64,000 nucleotides of DNA from [Leptolyngbya] sp. JSC-1. Lineage in GTDB: Bacteria > Cyanobacteriota > Cyanobacteriia > Elainellales > Elainellaceae. The DNA lies in the NCBI GenBank assembly GCA_000733415.1, contig KL662191.1, forward strand, positions 2,803,015 to 2,867,014, read 5' to 3'. A program made the translations under genes and the position numbers. Below the pieces are notes generated by a model. The model did not search any database. It saw only the letters and a program-made list of their open reading frames with translations, and was not told where the DNA came from. Shown here in pieces: positions 36,001 to 44,290 of the stretch (positions are counted from its first letter, which is position 1; each line of letters opens with the position of its first letter).

Positions 36001-36576
36001 AAAGTCAAACGTCTGGGTGAATCGTCGCAGCAAATTTCGAAAGTCGTTTCGCTGATTAACCAGATCGCGCTACAAACCAACCTACTCGCCATTAACGCTG
36101 GTATTGAGGCAGCTCGGGCTGGTGAAGAAGGGCAGGGCTTTGCCGTGGTGGCTGAAGAAGTGGGGGAATTGGCGGCCCGTTCTGCTGCTGCTACCCGTGA
36201 GATTGAGGAAATTGTGGCGGCGATTCAGCGCGAGACCAGTCAGGTGGTGGAAGCGATGGAGCAGAGCACCACTCAAGTAGTAGAAGGAACCCATCTCGTA
36301 GAAGAAGCCAAGCACAGCCTCAGCCAAATCCTCGCTGTTTCGCGACAAATCGATGAACTGGTGCAATCTATCTCGTCGGCCACAGTTTCCCAGGCCGAAA
36401 CTTCGGAAATCGTGTCTCACCTGATGCGGCAAATTGCTCAAGTCTCGGAGCAGACTTCAGCCTCGTCTCGTCAGGTTTCTCAGGCATTGCGCCAAACTGT
36501 GTCGATTGCCCAAGACCTGCAAGCGTCGGTTGGCACCTTTGAAGTCGGGGAGGAACGGACAAGTTTTGAGTTTTGA
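33028..36576 (+). CDS. pixJ: PixJ phototaxis photoreceptor: methyl-accepting protein with two GAF domains
   Basis: Membrane receptor for directional light, 1182 residues. TM1 about 91-112, an extracytoplasmic Cache-like region (113-390), TM2 about 393-418, HAMP (420-472), GAF1 (about 492-650), GAF2 (about 672-820), a second HAMP-like segment, and the MCP signalling domain with tip motif NQIALQTNLLAINAGIEAARAG. GAF2 has DPCF (729-732) and TECH (Cys759-His760), spaced 28 residues, the signature of DXCF cyanobacteriochromes that attach phycoviolobilin and switch between blue and green forms. GAF1 has the canonical Cys587-His588 but lacks DXCF. An AAGGA SD lies eight bases before the ATG. Bilin attachment is inferred from motifs. 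Confidence 0.92.
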   Translation: MTIQPSRSVSSQSTPRQLPLDTQTITTDSISDAPLHSSSQAAEPTENAVLPVRSTHPEPGQTPQPILSASSSPLLHWFHNLPIRRKQLLALFASEAISVVGLVGVGSWLIVNAGRAQLVDQSRSEVAVNEIAYNVKINQMGFGFRGQSENAAIIQAAKEYAESRSVNSTLQAQVREILNNEVSARNIEYATLVGTDLRIIANANANRAGQKFDPQGLVGTVMNNPRQIKTSAIVSWAELENEAPPLPDGLNQQDALIRYVLTPVRDPQTDAVIGVLVAGDIVNNKLPIVRDPLTAFNSGYSAVYQRQPTGELRLATSLDLGKATEIDQATAQVALPNKQLLEKAAAAPGTVVTQRVKVGEQTYTTAAQAINNFQNQPVAVLVRGTSEVGLNQLLLQSLLLQLLIAALAVAADILLAGALGRSIAAPIERLRQVALRVAQGNRACRAPIFAADETGELAVAFNQLADSIETSESLLREQNQRQQQATERARLLTEITVQIRRSLDAEEILNMSVEGVRALLKADRVLIYRFNPDFKSGKITAESVGEGWIKGLGQTIHDPLTPASVERYKIGRISMVENLAEAQLSRCHCEILERLEVKANLVAPILVGDELIGLLCVHQCSAPRVWEAVEIELIQQLSTQIGYALAQANLLRQQQGIAERERQVNVLVTRMRESLDRTTILSTVVQEVKAILQVERAIVFQFDADWNGMVVAEAVEPGWTAAMKAKIKDPCFHEKYIEQYRNGRVQATNNILEANLTECHIKLLEPFQVKANLVAPIIVREALIGLLIVHQCSAPRIWQEGDINFMRQMAIQLGFALEQAELFSQKEAARLDAEALSEEQRRQKEALQMQLLELLSSVEGVSRGDLTVRADVTAGEIGTVADFFNSIVESLRQIVTQVKQSAELVGSALGENEDAVRQLAEAALKQAEETTHTLNSVEHMTQSIQMVAEKAQQAAQVARAASTTAEMGGSAMDMTVQNILNLRETIGETAKKVKRLGESSQQISKVVSLINQIALQTNLLAINAGIEAARAGEEGQGFAVVAEEVGELAARSAAATREIEEIVAAIQRETSQVVEAMEQSTTQVVEGTHLVEEAKHSLSQILAVSRQIDELVQSISSATVSQAETSEIVSHLMRQIAQVSEQTSASSRQVSQALRQTVSIAQDLQASVGTFEVGEERTSFEF

Positions 36577-36805
36577 GTTTTAGTAGCGTAGCCTGCGCGC
36601 AGCGCGTAGGTTCCAGTTGGTTTCTGGCTTGCAAGCTCCCCTTAGTGAACAGTCAGTCATGCCACAAAATTCAAAACTACACTCAAACCTCAATTCTGCC
36701 AACTTGCCCCACACCTCAACTTGCTCCGCAGCAGCAAACCACACTCACTCAAACCTTAAATAGCTCCACAACTCAAACCTCAAAACTTCCCCAACCGCTT
36801 GGCTT
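36577..36805. other. spacer between pixJ and pixL
   Basis: About 230 bases with a cctgcgcg-cag-cgcgtagg hairpin-like repeat (about 36592-36611) preceded by gtagcgta, a pattern common in dispersed cyanobacterial repeats. The rest is CA-rich and shows no gene; an overlapping forward frame through it lacks a start and domain. Confidence 0.4.
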
Positions 36806-39800
36806 ATGTCACAGGATAAGGAACTCGAAATCCAGCTTCAGTTTCTCGATGAGGCATTAGATTATGTCGCCACACTGGATGCTGCGCTACTAGGGTTAAC
36901 CCACGGAATCGATATCGATAAAATCAATGCAGCTCTGCGTTCAGCCCATTCGATTAAGGGTGGCGCGGGCATGATGGGATTCCAAACCCTGAGCGAATTG
37001 GCCCATCGGTTAGAAGATTCGTTCAAGGTTCTAAAAATCCAAAAACATAGTGTTCAGGTTGATTCAGAATTAGAACACCTTTTGCTAACCGCTGTGGATT
37101 GTCTGCGGCAAGTAATCGCCTGGGAACGGCAATGCCTGGGAGTCAATCCCAGTTGGCTTGAAAGCCATGCAAACCCCATTTTCGCCCAGCTGCATCAGCG
37201 CCTCGGCGATCCTACCGACGAAGATGCCCAGTCGATTCTGTCACCCGAAGAAGGACAGGACATTATTCCGCTGCTGTTTCAAACCGAGGTAGAAGGCTGT
37301 CTTCAGCGGTTAGAAACGGTGTTGACAACCCAAGATCCGCGCCTGCGGGAAGAAGTCGAGATTTTAACGCAGGAATTGGGCGGTTTAGGTGAAATGCTGC
37401 AACTAACTGCCTTCATCCAGCTCTGTGAATCGATTGCGCAACAGTTAAAGGCGCATCCACATCAAACGCAAACTGTGGCTCAACAGGCTTTACAGGCATG
37501 GCGACAGTCACAGTCCCTGATTTTGGCCAACAACTGGCAGGCGCTGCCCAATACAATTCCCCTAGCCAGCACTGATCCGTTAGTAGAAGCGGTTTCCGCG
37601 GCAGAGGCAGAAGTGTTGGTAGATATAGCCCCAGAGCTAGTTGAACCAGAGCTAGTTGAACCAGAGCTAGTTGAACCATTAGTTGAACCACTAGTCGAAG
37701 CCGAGTTTGCTGAGGCTGCAAATTACCGATCAGAAGAGATACCAGAAAATATTCTCAATATTATATCAAATGAAATATCTGAATCTGCCACAACGACTGA
37801 AGAAGTAGTTCAATCACCTGTCTCCTCATCTGCCCAGGAATTCACTTGGCAATCGACTCAGCCAAATTCTCAGCCAAATTCTCAAACAAATTCTCAAATA
37901 AATTTCCAATCAAATTATCAACCAAATGTTCAATCATCAGCAGAACCAGCTGTAGAGGTGATGTCCTCAACTGCCAATGCGGCTGCATCTTCTGCTGCCT
38001 ACGAACGAGCCGCAGACTTCCGGGTTCCTGAGCCACCTACTGCCGAGCCTGTTGACAATACCGTGCGGGTTTCCGTCAAGCAGCTTGATCAGCTCAATGA
38101 TTTATTCAGTGAACTGGTGATTGAACGTAATGGTCTAGATCTGCATCTGAAGCGGATGCGTAATCTGGTGGAAATTCTGCGTCACCGGGTTCAGATACTG
38201 GAAGAGTCTAATAGCCAACTCCGCAACGCTTATGACAAGGTAGAAACTCAAACGAATCCATTTTTAGGACGGGAGCTGCCCAAGTTGCCTGCCTCGGTGC
38301 GGCCTGCTAACGACTCCCCTGCTGAACCTAATCATCAGTTCGATGTGCTGGAAATGGATCGATACAATTCGCTGCATTTGCTATCACAAGAGGTGATGGA
38401 AACAATTGTGCAGGTGCAGGAAGTCACAAGCGACATTGAGCTGGGGCTAGATGATGCAGAACAAACGGCTCGCGAACTCAACAAAACCTCTCGGCAGTTG
38501 CAAAGTAAGCTGTCTCAAGTGCGAATGCGCCCCCTCTCAGACATCACCAGTCGATTCCCTAGAGCACTACGTGAATTATCTCTGCAATATCAAAAGCAAG
38601 TTCAGCTCAAAGTACAGGGCGATGCACTAATGATTGACCGCAATATTCTAGAAGCGCTCAACGAGCCGTTAATGCATTTGTTGCGCAATGCATTTGACCA
38701 CGGCATTGAATCACCAGAACTGCGGCGACAGCAAGGCAAACCCGAACAGGGCACAATTCAAATTCGGGCGGCTCATCAGCAAAACCGTACCGTGATTACG
38801 GTAAGCGACGATGGTGCGGGCATCCCGATCGAAAAAATTCGGGCGCGTGCTCGCCAAATGGGCTTGGATGATGTGCTGCTGGCCGCAGCTAGCGATGAGG
38901 AACTGTTGTCGTTGATTTTTGAGCCTGGGTTTAGCACCAGCGATCGAGTAACCGCGCTGTCTGGGCGGGGTGTGGGTATGGATGTGGTTCGCAATCGGCT
39001 CAAGCAAATTCACGGTGAAGTGACCGTTGCCACTCAGGCAGGCCAAGGGACAACCTTTACGCTGCTGGTACCGTTTACCCTCTCGGTGGCACGGGTTCTG
39101 ATTGCTGAAAGTCGCGGGATGTTGCTGGCTTTTCCCACCGATGCGGTCGAAGAGATCACGGTGGTGCAGCCGGACCAAATTTTGTCAACGGCAGGCAGCC
39201 AAGCCTTTAATTGGAATGGCACTATGGTGCAGTTGATTCACCTGTCCCAATGGTTGACGTTCCATCGTCCATTCCAGCCCGAGAGTTTAGAAACCAGTGC
39301 AGCCATCAGCATTCCGACCACACTGCTGCTCAATCAAGGTGGTCAGCTCATTGGCCTTCAGGTGGATCGCTGCTGGGGTGAACAGGAGGTGGCGATTCGG
39401 CAAGTCGAAGGGGGATTGCCGCTACCCGCTGGCTTTAGTAGCTGCACAATTCTGGGAGACGGGCGGGTGGTGCCGCTGGTTAGCCTCACCGAAATGCTGC
39501 ACTGGATTGCTACCTGCCAACGCGCCAGCTTAGATCGCGCTAGCTTGGACACAGAACGACTGCTGCCTCAGGGGCTACCTGCCCAGCTCAATGCCGCTCC
39601 AGCACTGCCAGCTATCCCGGCTGAACATCAACCCACGGTGCTGATTGTGGATGACTCGATCAATGTCCGACGCTTTTTGGCCTTGACGTTGGAAAAGGCA
39701 GGCTATCAAGTCGCGCAGGCCAAAGACGGGCAAGACGCCATCGACAAGCTGGCGGCTGGTCTCAGAGTAGAGGCCGTGATCTGTGATATCGAAATGCCCC

Positions 39801-40006
39801 GCCTCGATGGCTACGAATTTCTGGCCCGTGTCAAATCATCCCCCATGTTGAAGGAAATTCCGGTGGCCATGCTGACCTCCCGCAGCGGTGAAAAACACCG
39901 TCGATTAGCGATGAGCTTGGGAGCCACAGCCTACTTCTCCAAACCCTACAACGAACAGACTTTACTGCAAACCCTGGAAAAAATGATGGACCTCACCCCC
40001 GCCTAA
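36806..40006 (+). CDS. pixL: hybrid CheA-type histidine kinase PixL
   Basis: Kinase of the phototaxis array, 1066 residues. HPt domain with acceptor His48 in RSAHSIKGGAGMMG; a second helical HPt-like stretch without such a His (about 150-240); a low-complexity linker; dimerisation helices (VKQLDQLNDLFSELVIERN); ATPase (LMHLLRNAFDHGIE, DDGAGIP, GFSTSD, GRGVGMDVVRNRL); CheW-like domain (RVLIAESRGMLLAFPTDAVEEI); and a C-terminal receiver (VLIVDDS, VICDIEMPRLDG, AYFSKPYNEQ). The linker has two repeat tracts: ELVEP units (DNA about 37638-37690) and SQPN/SQTN units (DNA about 37860-37930), hinting at length variation. Order after pixJ matches the pix operon. Confidence 0.93.
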   Translation: MSQDKELEIQLQFLDEALDYVATLDAALLGLTHGIDIDKINAALRSAHSIKGGAGMMGFQTLSELAHRLEDSFKVLKIQKHSVQVDSELEHLLLTAVDCLRQVIAWERQCLGVNPSWLESHANPIFAQLHQRLGDPTDEDAQSILSPEEGQDIIPLLFQTEVEGCLQRLETVLTTQDPRLREEVEILTQELGGLGEMLQLTAFIQLCESIAQQLKAHPHQTQTVAQQALQAWRQSQSLILANNWQALPNTIPLASTDPLVEAVSAAEAEVLVDIAPELVEPELVEPELVEPLVEPLVEAEFAEAANYRSEEIPENILNIISNEISESATTTEEVVQSPVSSSAQEFTWQSTQPNSQPNSQTNSQINFQSNYQPNVQSSAEPAVEVMSSTANAAASSAAYERAADFRVPEPPTAEPVDNTVRVSVKQLDQLNDLFSELVIERNGLDLHLKRMRNLVEILRHRVQILEESNSQLRNAYDKVETQTNPFLGRELPKLPASVRPANDSPAEPNHQFDVLEMDRYNSLHLLSQEVMETIVQVQEVTSDIELGLDDAEQTARELNKTSRQLQSKLSQVRMRPLSDITSRFPRALRELSLQYQKQVQLKVQGDALMIDRNILEALNEPLMHLLRNAFDHGIESPELRRQQGKPEQGTIQIRAAHQQNRTVITVSDDGAGIPIEKIRARARQMGLDDVLLAAASDEELLSLIFEPGFSTSDRVTALSGRGVGMDVVRNRLKQIHGEVTVATQAGQGTTFTLLVPFTLSVARVLIAESRGMLLAFPTDAVEEITVVQPDQILSTAGSQAFNWNGTMVQLIHLSQWLTFHRPFQPESLETSAAISIPTTLLLNQGGQLIGLQVDRCWGEQEVAIRQVEGGLPLPAGFSSCTILGDGRVVPLVSLTEMLHWIATCQRASLDRASLDTERLLPQGLPAQLNAAPALPAIPAEHQPTVLIVDDSINVRRFLALTLEKAGYQVAQAKDGQDAIDKLAAGLRVEAVICDIEMPRLDGYEFLARVKSSPMLKEIPVAMLTSRSGEKHRRLAMSLGATAYFSKPYNEQTLLQTLEKMMDLTPA

Positions 40007-40019
40007 TTGCCCAGATGCT

Positions 40020-40796
40020 ATGAATGTCCAGCTTCTTGTTTCCGTTTCAGCTATTTCCTTGGCAACCCTGCCCCTAGCCATCTATGTGGCAGCAACGACA
40101 CCCCAATCGCCGTTTCGATCGCTCTTTCCGGCTGCCGAAACTAGCGAACCAGCCGCCGAGCCGTCGGTAGCCGAAACTCTGCCCGTGGCTCCACTGGCCT
40201 CCGCTTTGGCCGAACAGCCGCGACTGGAGCAACCCACCGACATGATGCAGCGCACTATCCGCATGAAGTCCTGCACTGAGTGTGACCTCAGTCGAGCCGA
40301 CTTCCGGGAGCTAGATCTGAGCCGGGTCAATCTAGCAAATACCAACCTGCGTCAGGCAAACTTTGAGCATACCAAGCTAGTGAATGCCATCCTGACTGGG
40401 GCCGATCTGCAACAAGCCAGCCTGCGCTTGGCCCATCTGTACGGTGCTGATTTGAAGCGAGCAAACCTCCAGAAGGCCGACCTCAGCCGCTCAGAGTTGC
40501 TGCACGCCAGTCTCTCCCAAGCCAATCTCTCGCACGCCAACCTCCAATCTGCGGAGTTGCGGGATGCCGACCTCACCAATGCCCAACTCCAGCAGGCCAA
40601 TTTGCAGTCTGCCAGTCTTTATGGAGCGCTACTGCAAGGCGCAGATCTATCGGGTGCTAACTTGCGTGGTGCTGATCTCCGCTACGCCAACCTCACTAAC
40701 GCCAACCTAGAAGGAGCGGACTTAACCAATGCCCGCCTCGAACTAGCGATCTTGCCTAACGGCGAACAAACCTACACCGGCAAGTATGAGTACTAA
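40020..40796 (+). CDS. pentapeptide-repeat protein with N-terminal signal or anchor
   Basis: A 258-residue protein 13 bases after pixL, so probably in the same transcript. A hydrophobic N terminus (about 4-26) is followed by a Pro/Ala/Glu linker and, from residue 90, continuous A(D/N)LXX repeats. The repeat block opens with KSCTECDLSRADF, whose CxxC is frequent in cyanobacterial secreted members and may bind metal or form a disulphide. No known role in phototaxis; the linkage suggests an accessory protein or read-through of a neighbour. Confidence 0.9.
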   Translation: MNVQLLVSVSAISLATLPLAIYVAATTPQSPFRSLFPAAETSEPAAEPSVAETLPVAPLASALAEQPRLEQPTDMMQRTIRMKSCTECDLSRADFRELDLSRVNLANTNLRQANFEHTKLVNAILTGADLQQASLRLAHLYGADLKRANLQKADLSRSELLHASLSQANLSHANLQSAELRDADLTNAQLQQANLQSASLYGALLQGADLSGANLRGADLRYANLTNANLEGADLTNARLELAILPNGEQTYTGKYEY

Positions 40797-41610
40797 AATC
40801 TGATCAATCATGAAGTGGAGCAGATATTAAATCTTGCTAAATGGTCAGAATTAAAATTCATTAAAAATCTAATTATGTACGGGCAATAGTATTAGAAAAC
40901 GATCCTATCTACTCGAAGGTCCTGCCGAAATAAGGAAAATTGACTAACTAAGAATAAATTTCTGTCTAATTCACCGCAATATTTAATATACGTACTGTAT
41001 ACGAATCCAGTTATGCAGTTGGCTGATAAATATTACGTAAGAAATACGTGAGAGCATTGAACTACTACAGAGTAATATCTTGCTTATCTCAAACTAATAA
41101 TTATTTCAAGCTGCTAACTAGCCTGCCCTATAGTAATCATAGTTGTTGCTATATAATAAACGAGTTCTCCATCGAACTGCTTCGTGGAAGCGAACTGCCG
41201 TCCAGTAGATGCTCAGAAATTTAGCCCTTAAAGTTAATCTAAACGGGTTCTAACAAACTCTAAGCTGAAGGTTTAATCCGCTACAGTTTGCCAGTGAACA
41301 GCGATTTATAAGGTTTTCTTTACGAATGGAACGATGGCTTGAAATTAGGGCAATTGGGTCAGCGTACTGTTCAATAACTCGCTGAGTTGTGTCGATTGTA
41401 CTAAACGGGTCAGAATTTTCTGACCTATAATGCCAGGAAACTGAATCCAGTTTGCATCTGGTTTGCTGCATCACATTCAGCAAGCTGTGTCGATTGTGCC
41501 GTTCTATCTATCTAGATTTAGATAGCAGAAATCCCATTGATTCTATGAGTATGTGCTTTCTGTACGGCATTGTACGGCATTTTGTGTAGGTATTTGGCAT
41601 TTGGAGAATT
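40797..41610. other. 810-base AT-rich region upstream of the phosphoketolase gene
   Basis: No supported gene, tRNA or strong hairpin. It contains many A/T tracts and tacgta-like palindromic words (about 40990-41048). A minus-strand frame at 41250-41483 has no recognisable domain and poor composition. The phosphoketolase promoter should be near the 3' end. Confidence 0.35.
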
Positions 41611-44049
41611 ATGGTAGCTACTCCTGAACGACCCACCATTGACACCTCCTCGATTAGTGCATTTGGTCAAGCCAGATCAACGATTCCAGGAGCACCCCTC
41701 AGTCCTGAAGAACTGCAAAACATGCATGCCTTCTGGCGAGCCGCTAACTATCTGGCTGTGGGCATGATCTATCTACGAGATAATCCTTTACTGAGAGAAC
41801 CCCTCAAAGAAGAGCATATTAAAAAGCGATTGCTTGGCCATTGGGGGTCCAGCCCTGGGATTGCCTTTCTCTACACACACCTCAATCGCATCATCAAAAA
41901 ATTTGATCAAGACATGCTGTTTGTGGTGGGGCCAGGACATGGCGCACCTGGATTTCTCGGCCCCTGCTATTTAGAGGGCAGCTACTCGCAGTTTTTCTCC
42001 CAATGCACCGAAGATGCAACCGGCATGCAAAAGCTGTTCAAGCAGTTTTCGTTTCCGGGTGGGGTCGGTAGCCACTGTACTCCCGAAACTCCCGGTTCGA
42101 TCCATGAGGGCGGCGAGTTGGGATACAGTCTGTCTCATGCCTTTGGTGCAGCCTTCGACAATCCCGATTTGATTGTAGTCGCCATGCCGGGGGATGGAGA
42201 AGCCGAAACCGGAGCGCTAGCCACCTCCTGGCACTCCAACAAATTCCTCAACCCGATCCGAGATGGAGTCGTGCTGCCGGTGCTGCACCTGAACGGCTAC
42301 AAGATCAACAACCCCACCATTTTGGCCCGCATCAGCCACGATGAACTAGAGGCGCTGTTCCGCGGCTATGGCTGGACGCCCTACTTTGTAGAAGGCTCCG
42401 ATCCTGAATCGATGCATCAGGCGATGGCCGCTACGCTGGATCATTGCGTGACCGAGATCAAGCGCATCCAGCAGGAAGCCCGCAGCAGTGGACAGGTGAC
42501 TCGACCCCGCTGGCCGATGATCGTGATGCGCACACCCAAAGGCTGGACCGGACCCTCTGACGTAGATGGCCGCAAAGTCGAAGGCTTCTGGCGTGCCCAC
42601 CAAGTGCCGATGGGAGCCATGCACAACAATCCAGACCATATGCGGCTGCTAGAAGACTGGATGAGGAGCTATAAACTGGAAGAACTGTTTGACGCCAATG
42701 GCACCCTGTTCCCCCATATCAAAGCCACAGCTCCCTCAGGCAGCAAGCGGTTGGGCTCCACACCCTATGCCAATGGCGGCCTGTTGCGCAAAGAGCTAAA
42801 CCTCCCTGATTTTCGCAACTACGGTATTCAGGTGGATAAGCCAGGAACTACCGAAGCGGAGAACACCCGTCCGATGGGCGTCTTCTTGCGGGATGTGATG
42901 CGCAACAATATGACTAGCTTCCGGGTTTTTGGTCCCGACGAAAACACTTCCAACAAGCTGAATGCCATCTACGAAGTCAGCAAAAAATTCTGGATTGCCG
43001 ACTTTTTACCCGAAGACCTGGATGGCGGCGAGCTTTCGCCCGATGGCCGCGTCATGGAGATGCTGAGCGAGCATACGCTCGAAGGCTGGCTAGAAGGCTA
43101 TTTGCTCACCGGACGGCACGGCTTCTTCTCCACCTACGAGGCTTTTGCCCATGTGATCGATTCGATGGTGAACCAGCACGCCAAGTGGTTGGATATTTGC
43201 AATCACATTCACTGGCGAGAAGAGGTCTCATCCCTGAACCTGTTGATTACCTCAACCGTATGGCGACAAGATCACAATGGCTTTACCCACCAAGATCCGG
43301 GCTTTTTGGATGTGGTCCTGAACAAAAGTCCCGATGTGGTGCGCATCTACCTGCCACCCGATGTGAATACCCTCCTGTCGGTCGTGAACCACTGTCTCAA
43401 GAGTGCCAACTACATCAACGTCATCGTGTCGGACAAGCAGATGCATTTGCAGTATCACGACATGGATGCGGCGATCAAAAACTGTACCAAGGGCATTGAT
43501 ATCTGGGAATGGGCCAGTACTGATGCCGGCGAAGAACCCGATGTGGTACTGGCAACAGCAGGCGATATTCCCACCAAAGAGTCGCTGGCGGCTTCACTGA
43601 TGCTGCGGGAAAACTTCCCTGATCTGAAGATTCGCTTTGTCAATGTGATTGACCTGTTCCGGTTAACGCCAGATACCGAACACTGTCATGGCCTCAGCGA
43701 TCGGGATTTCGATAGCCTATTCACCCTCGATAAGCCGGTAATCTTTAACTTCCACGGCTATCCCTGGCTGATCCACCGCCTCACCTACCGGCGGACCAAC
43801 CATCACAACATCCATGTGCGCGGCTACAAAGAAAAGGGCAACATCAACACGCCGTTGGATCTGGCGATTGCCAACCAAATCGATCGCTTTAGCATCGCGA
43901 TTGACGTGATCGACCGTGTGCCCAGACTCAAGGTGGCGGGTGCCCATGTCAAGGAAATGCTGAAGGACGAGCAAATTGCCTGCCGGCAATATGCCTTTGA
44001 GCACGGCATCGACCGACCTGATATCGTCAACTGGAAGTGGCCGTATTAA
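41611..44049 (+). CDS. xfp: xylulose-5-phosphate/fructose-6-phosphate phosphoketolase
   Basis: Thiamine-diphosphate enzyme that cleaves xylulose-5-P (or fructose-6-P) with phosphate to give acetyl-phosphate, glyceraldehyde-3-P (or erythrose-4-P) and water; 812 residues. Family motifs: LLGHWGSSPGIAFLYTHLNR, VVGPGHGAPGFLGPCYLEGS, GGVGSHCTPETPGSIHEGGELGYSLSHAFGA (two overlapping family signatures), the diphosphate-binding AMPGDGEAETG and the C-terminal HGIDRPDIVNWKWPY. In cyanobacteria it supports mixotrophic and dark or carbon-saving metabolism. Enolase follows after 240 bases on the same strand. Length is normal. Confidence 0.96.
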   Translation: MVATPERPTIDTSSISAFGQARSTIPGAPLSPEELQNMHAFWRAANYLAVGMIYLRDNPLLREPLKEEHIKKRLLGHWGSSPGIAFLYTHLNRIIKKFDQDMLFVVGPGHGAPGFLGPCYLEGSYSQFFSQCTEDATGMQKLFKQFSFPGGVGSHCTPETPGSIHEGGELGYSLSHAFGAAFDNPDLIVVAMPGDGEAETGALATSWHSNKFLNPIRDGVVLPVLHLNGYKINNPTILARISHDELEALFRGYGWTPYFVEGSDPESMHQAMAATLDHCVTEIKRIQQEARSSGQVTRPRWPMIVMRTPKGWTGPSDVDGRKVEGFWRAHQVPMGAMHNNPDHMRLLEDWMRSYKLEELFDANGTLFPHIKATAPSGSKRLGSTPYANGGLLRKELNLPDFRNYGIQVDKPGTTEAENTRPMGVFLRDVMRNNMTSFRVFGPDENTSNKLNAIYEVSKKFWIADFLPEDLDGGELSPDGRVMEMLSEHTLEGWLEGYLLTGRHGFFSTYEAFAHVIDSMVNQHAKWLDICNHIHWREEVSSLNLLITSTVWRQDHNGFTHQDPGFLDVVLNKSPDVVRIYLPPDVNTLLSVVNHCLKSANYINVIVSDKQMHLQYHDMDAAIKNCTKGIDIWEWASTDAGEEPDVVLATAGDIPTKESLAASLMLRENFPDLKIRFVNVIDLFRLTPDTEHCHGLSDRDFDSLFTLDKPVIFNFHGYPWLIHRLTYRRTNHHNIHVRGYKEKGNINTPLDLAIANQIDRFSIAIDVIDRVPRLKVAGAHVKEMLKDEQIACRQYAFEHGIDRPDIVNWKWPY

Positions 44050-44054
44050 ACTAA

Positions 44055-44091
44055 TCTGAGCGTTTAGATTCTGAGCGTTTAGATTCTGAGC
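44055..44091. repeat. 15-base tandem repeat, about 2.5 copies, after xfp
   Basis: The unit tctgagcgtttagat starts at 44055, 44070 and partly at 44085, beginning six bases after the xfp stop codon. Confidence 0.88.
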
Positions 44092-44290
44092 ATGAGGGTG
44101 GGCGTGGCTCACCCCATTGGCTTAGAGTCGGTTCAACTAAAAATTTAGGTTTGTGTTGCTGACTAGTCACAAAAGTTTGCCGCGTCAATCTAAAATCGCT
44201 GAAGCGAGGTTCACACCGATGGAAAGTTGGCACGCCTTGACCTGTTGAGCCACAGCTCAGCTAGAAATTACGATCACACAGGAGACCCCT

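Noticed and set aside
41250..41483. Minus-strand 77-codon frame upstream of xfp
   Set aside because: No SD, no domain, AT-rich noncoding-like composition; left as intergenic.
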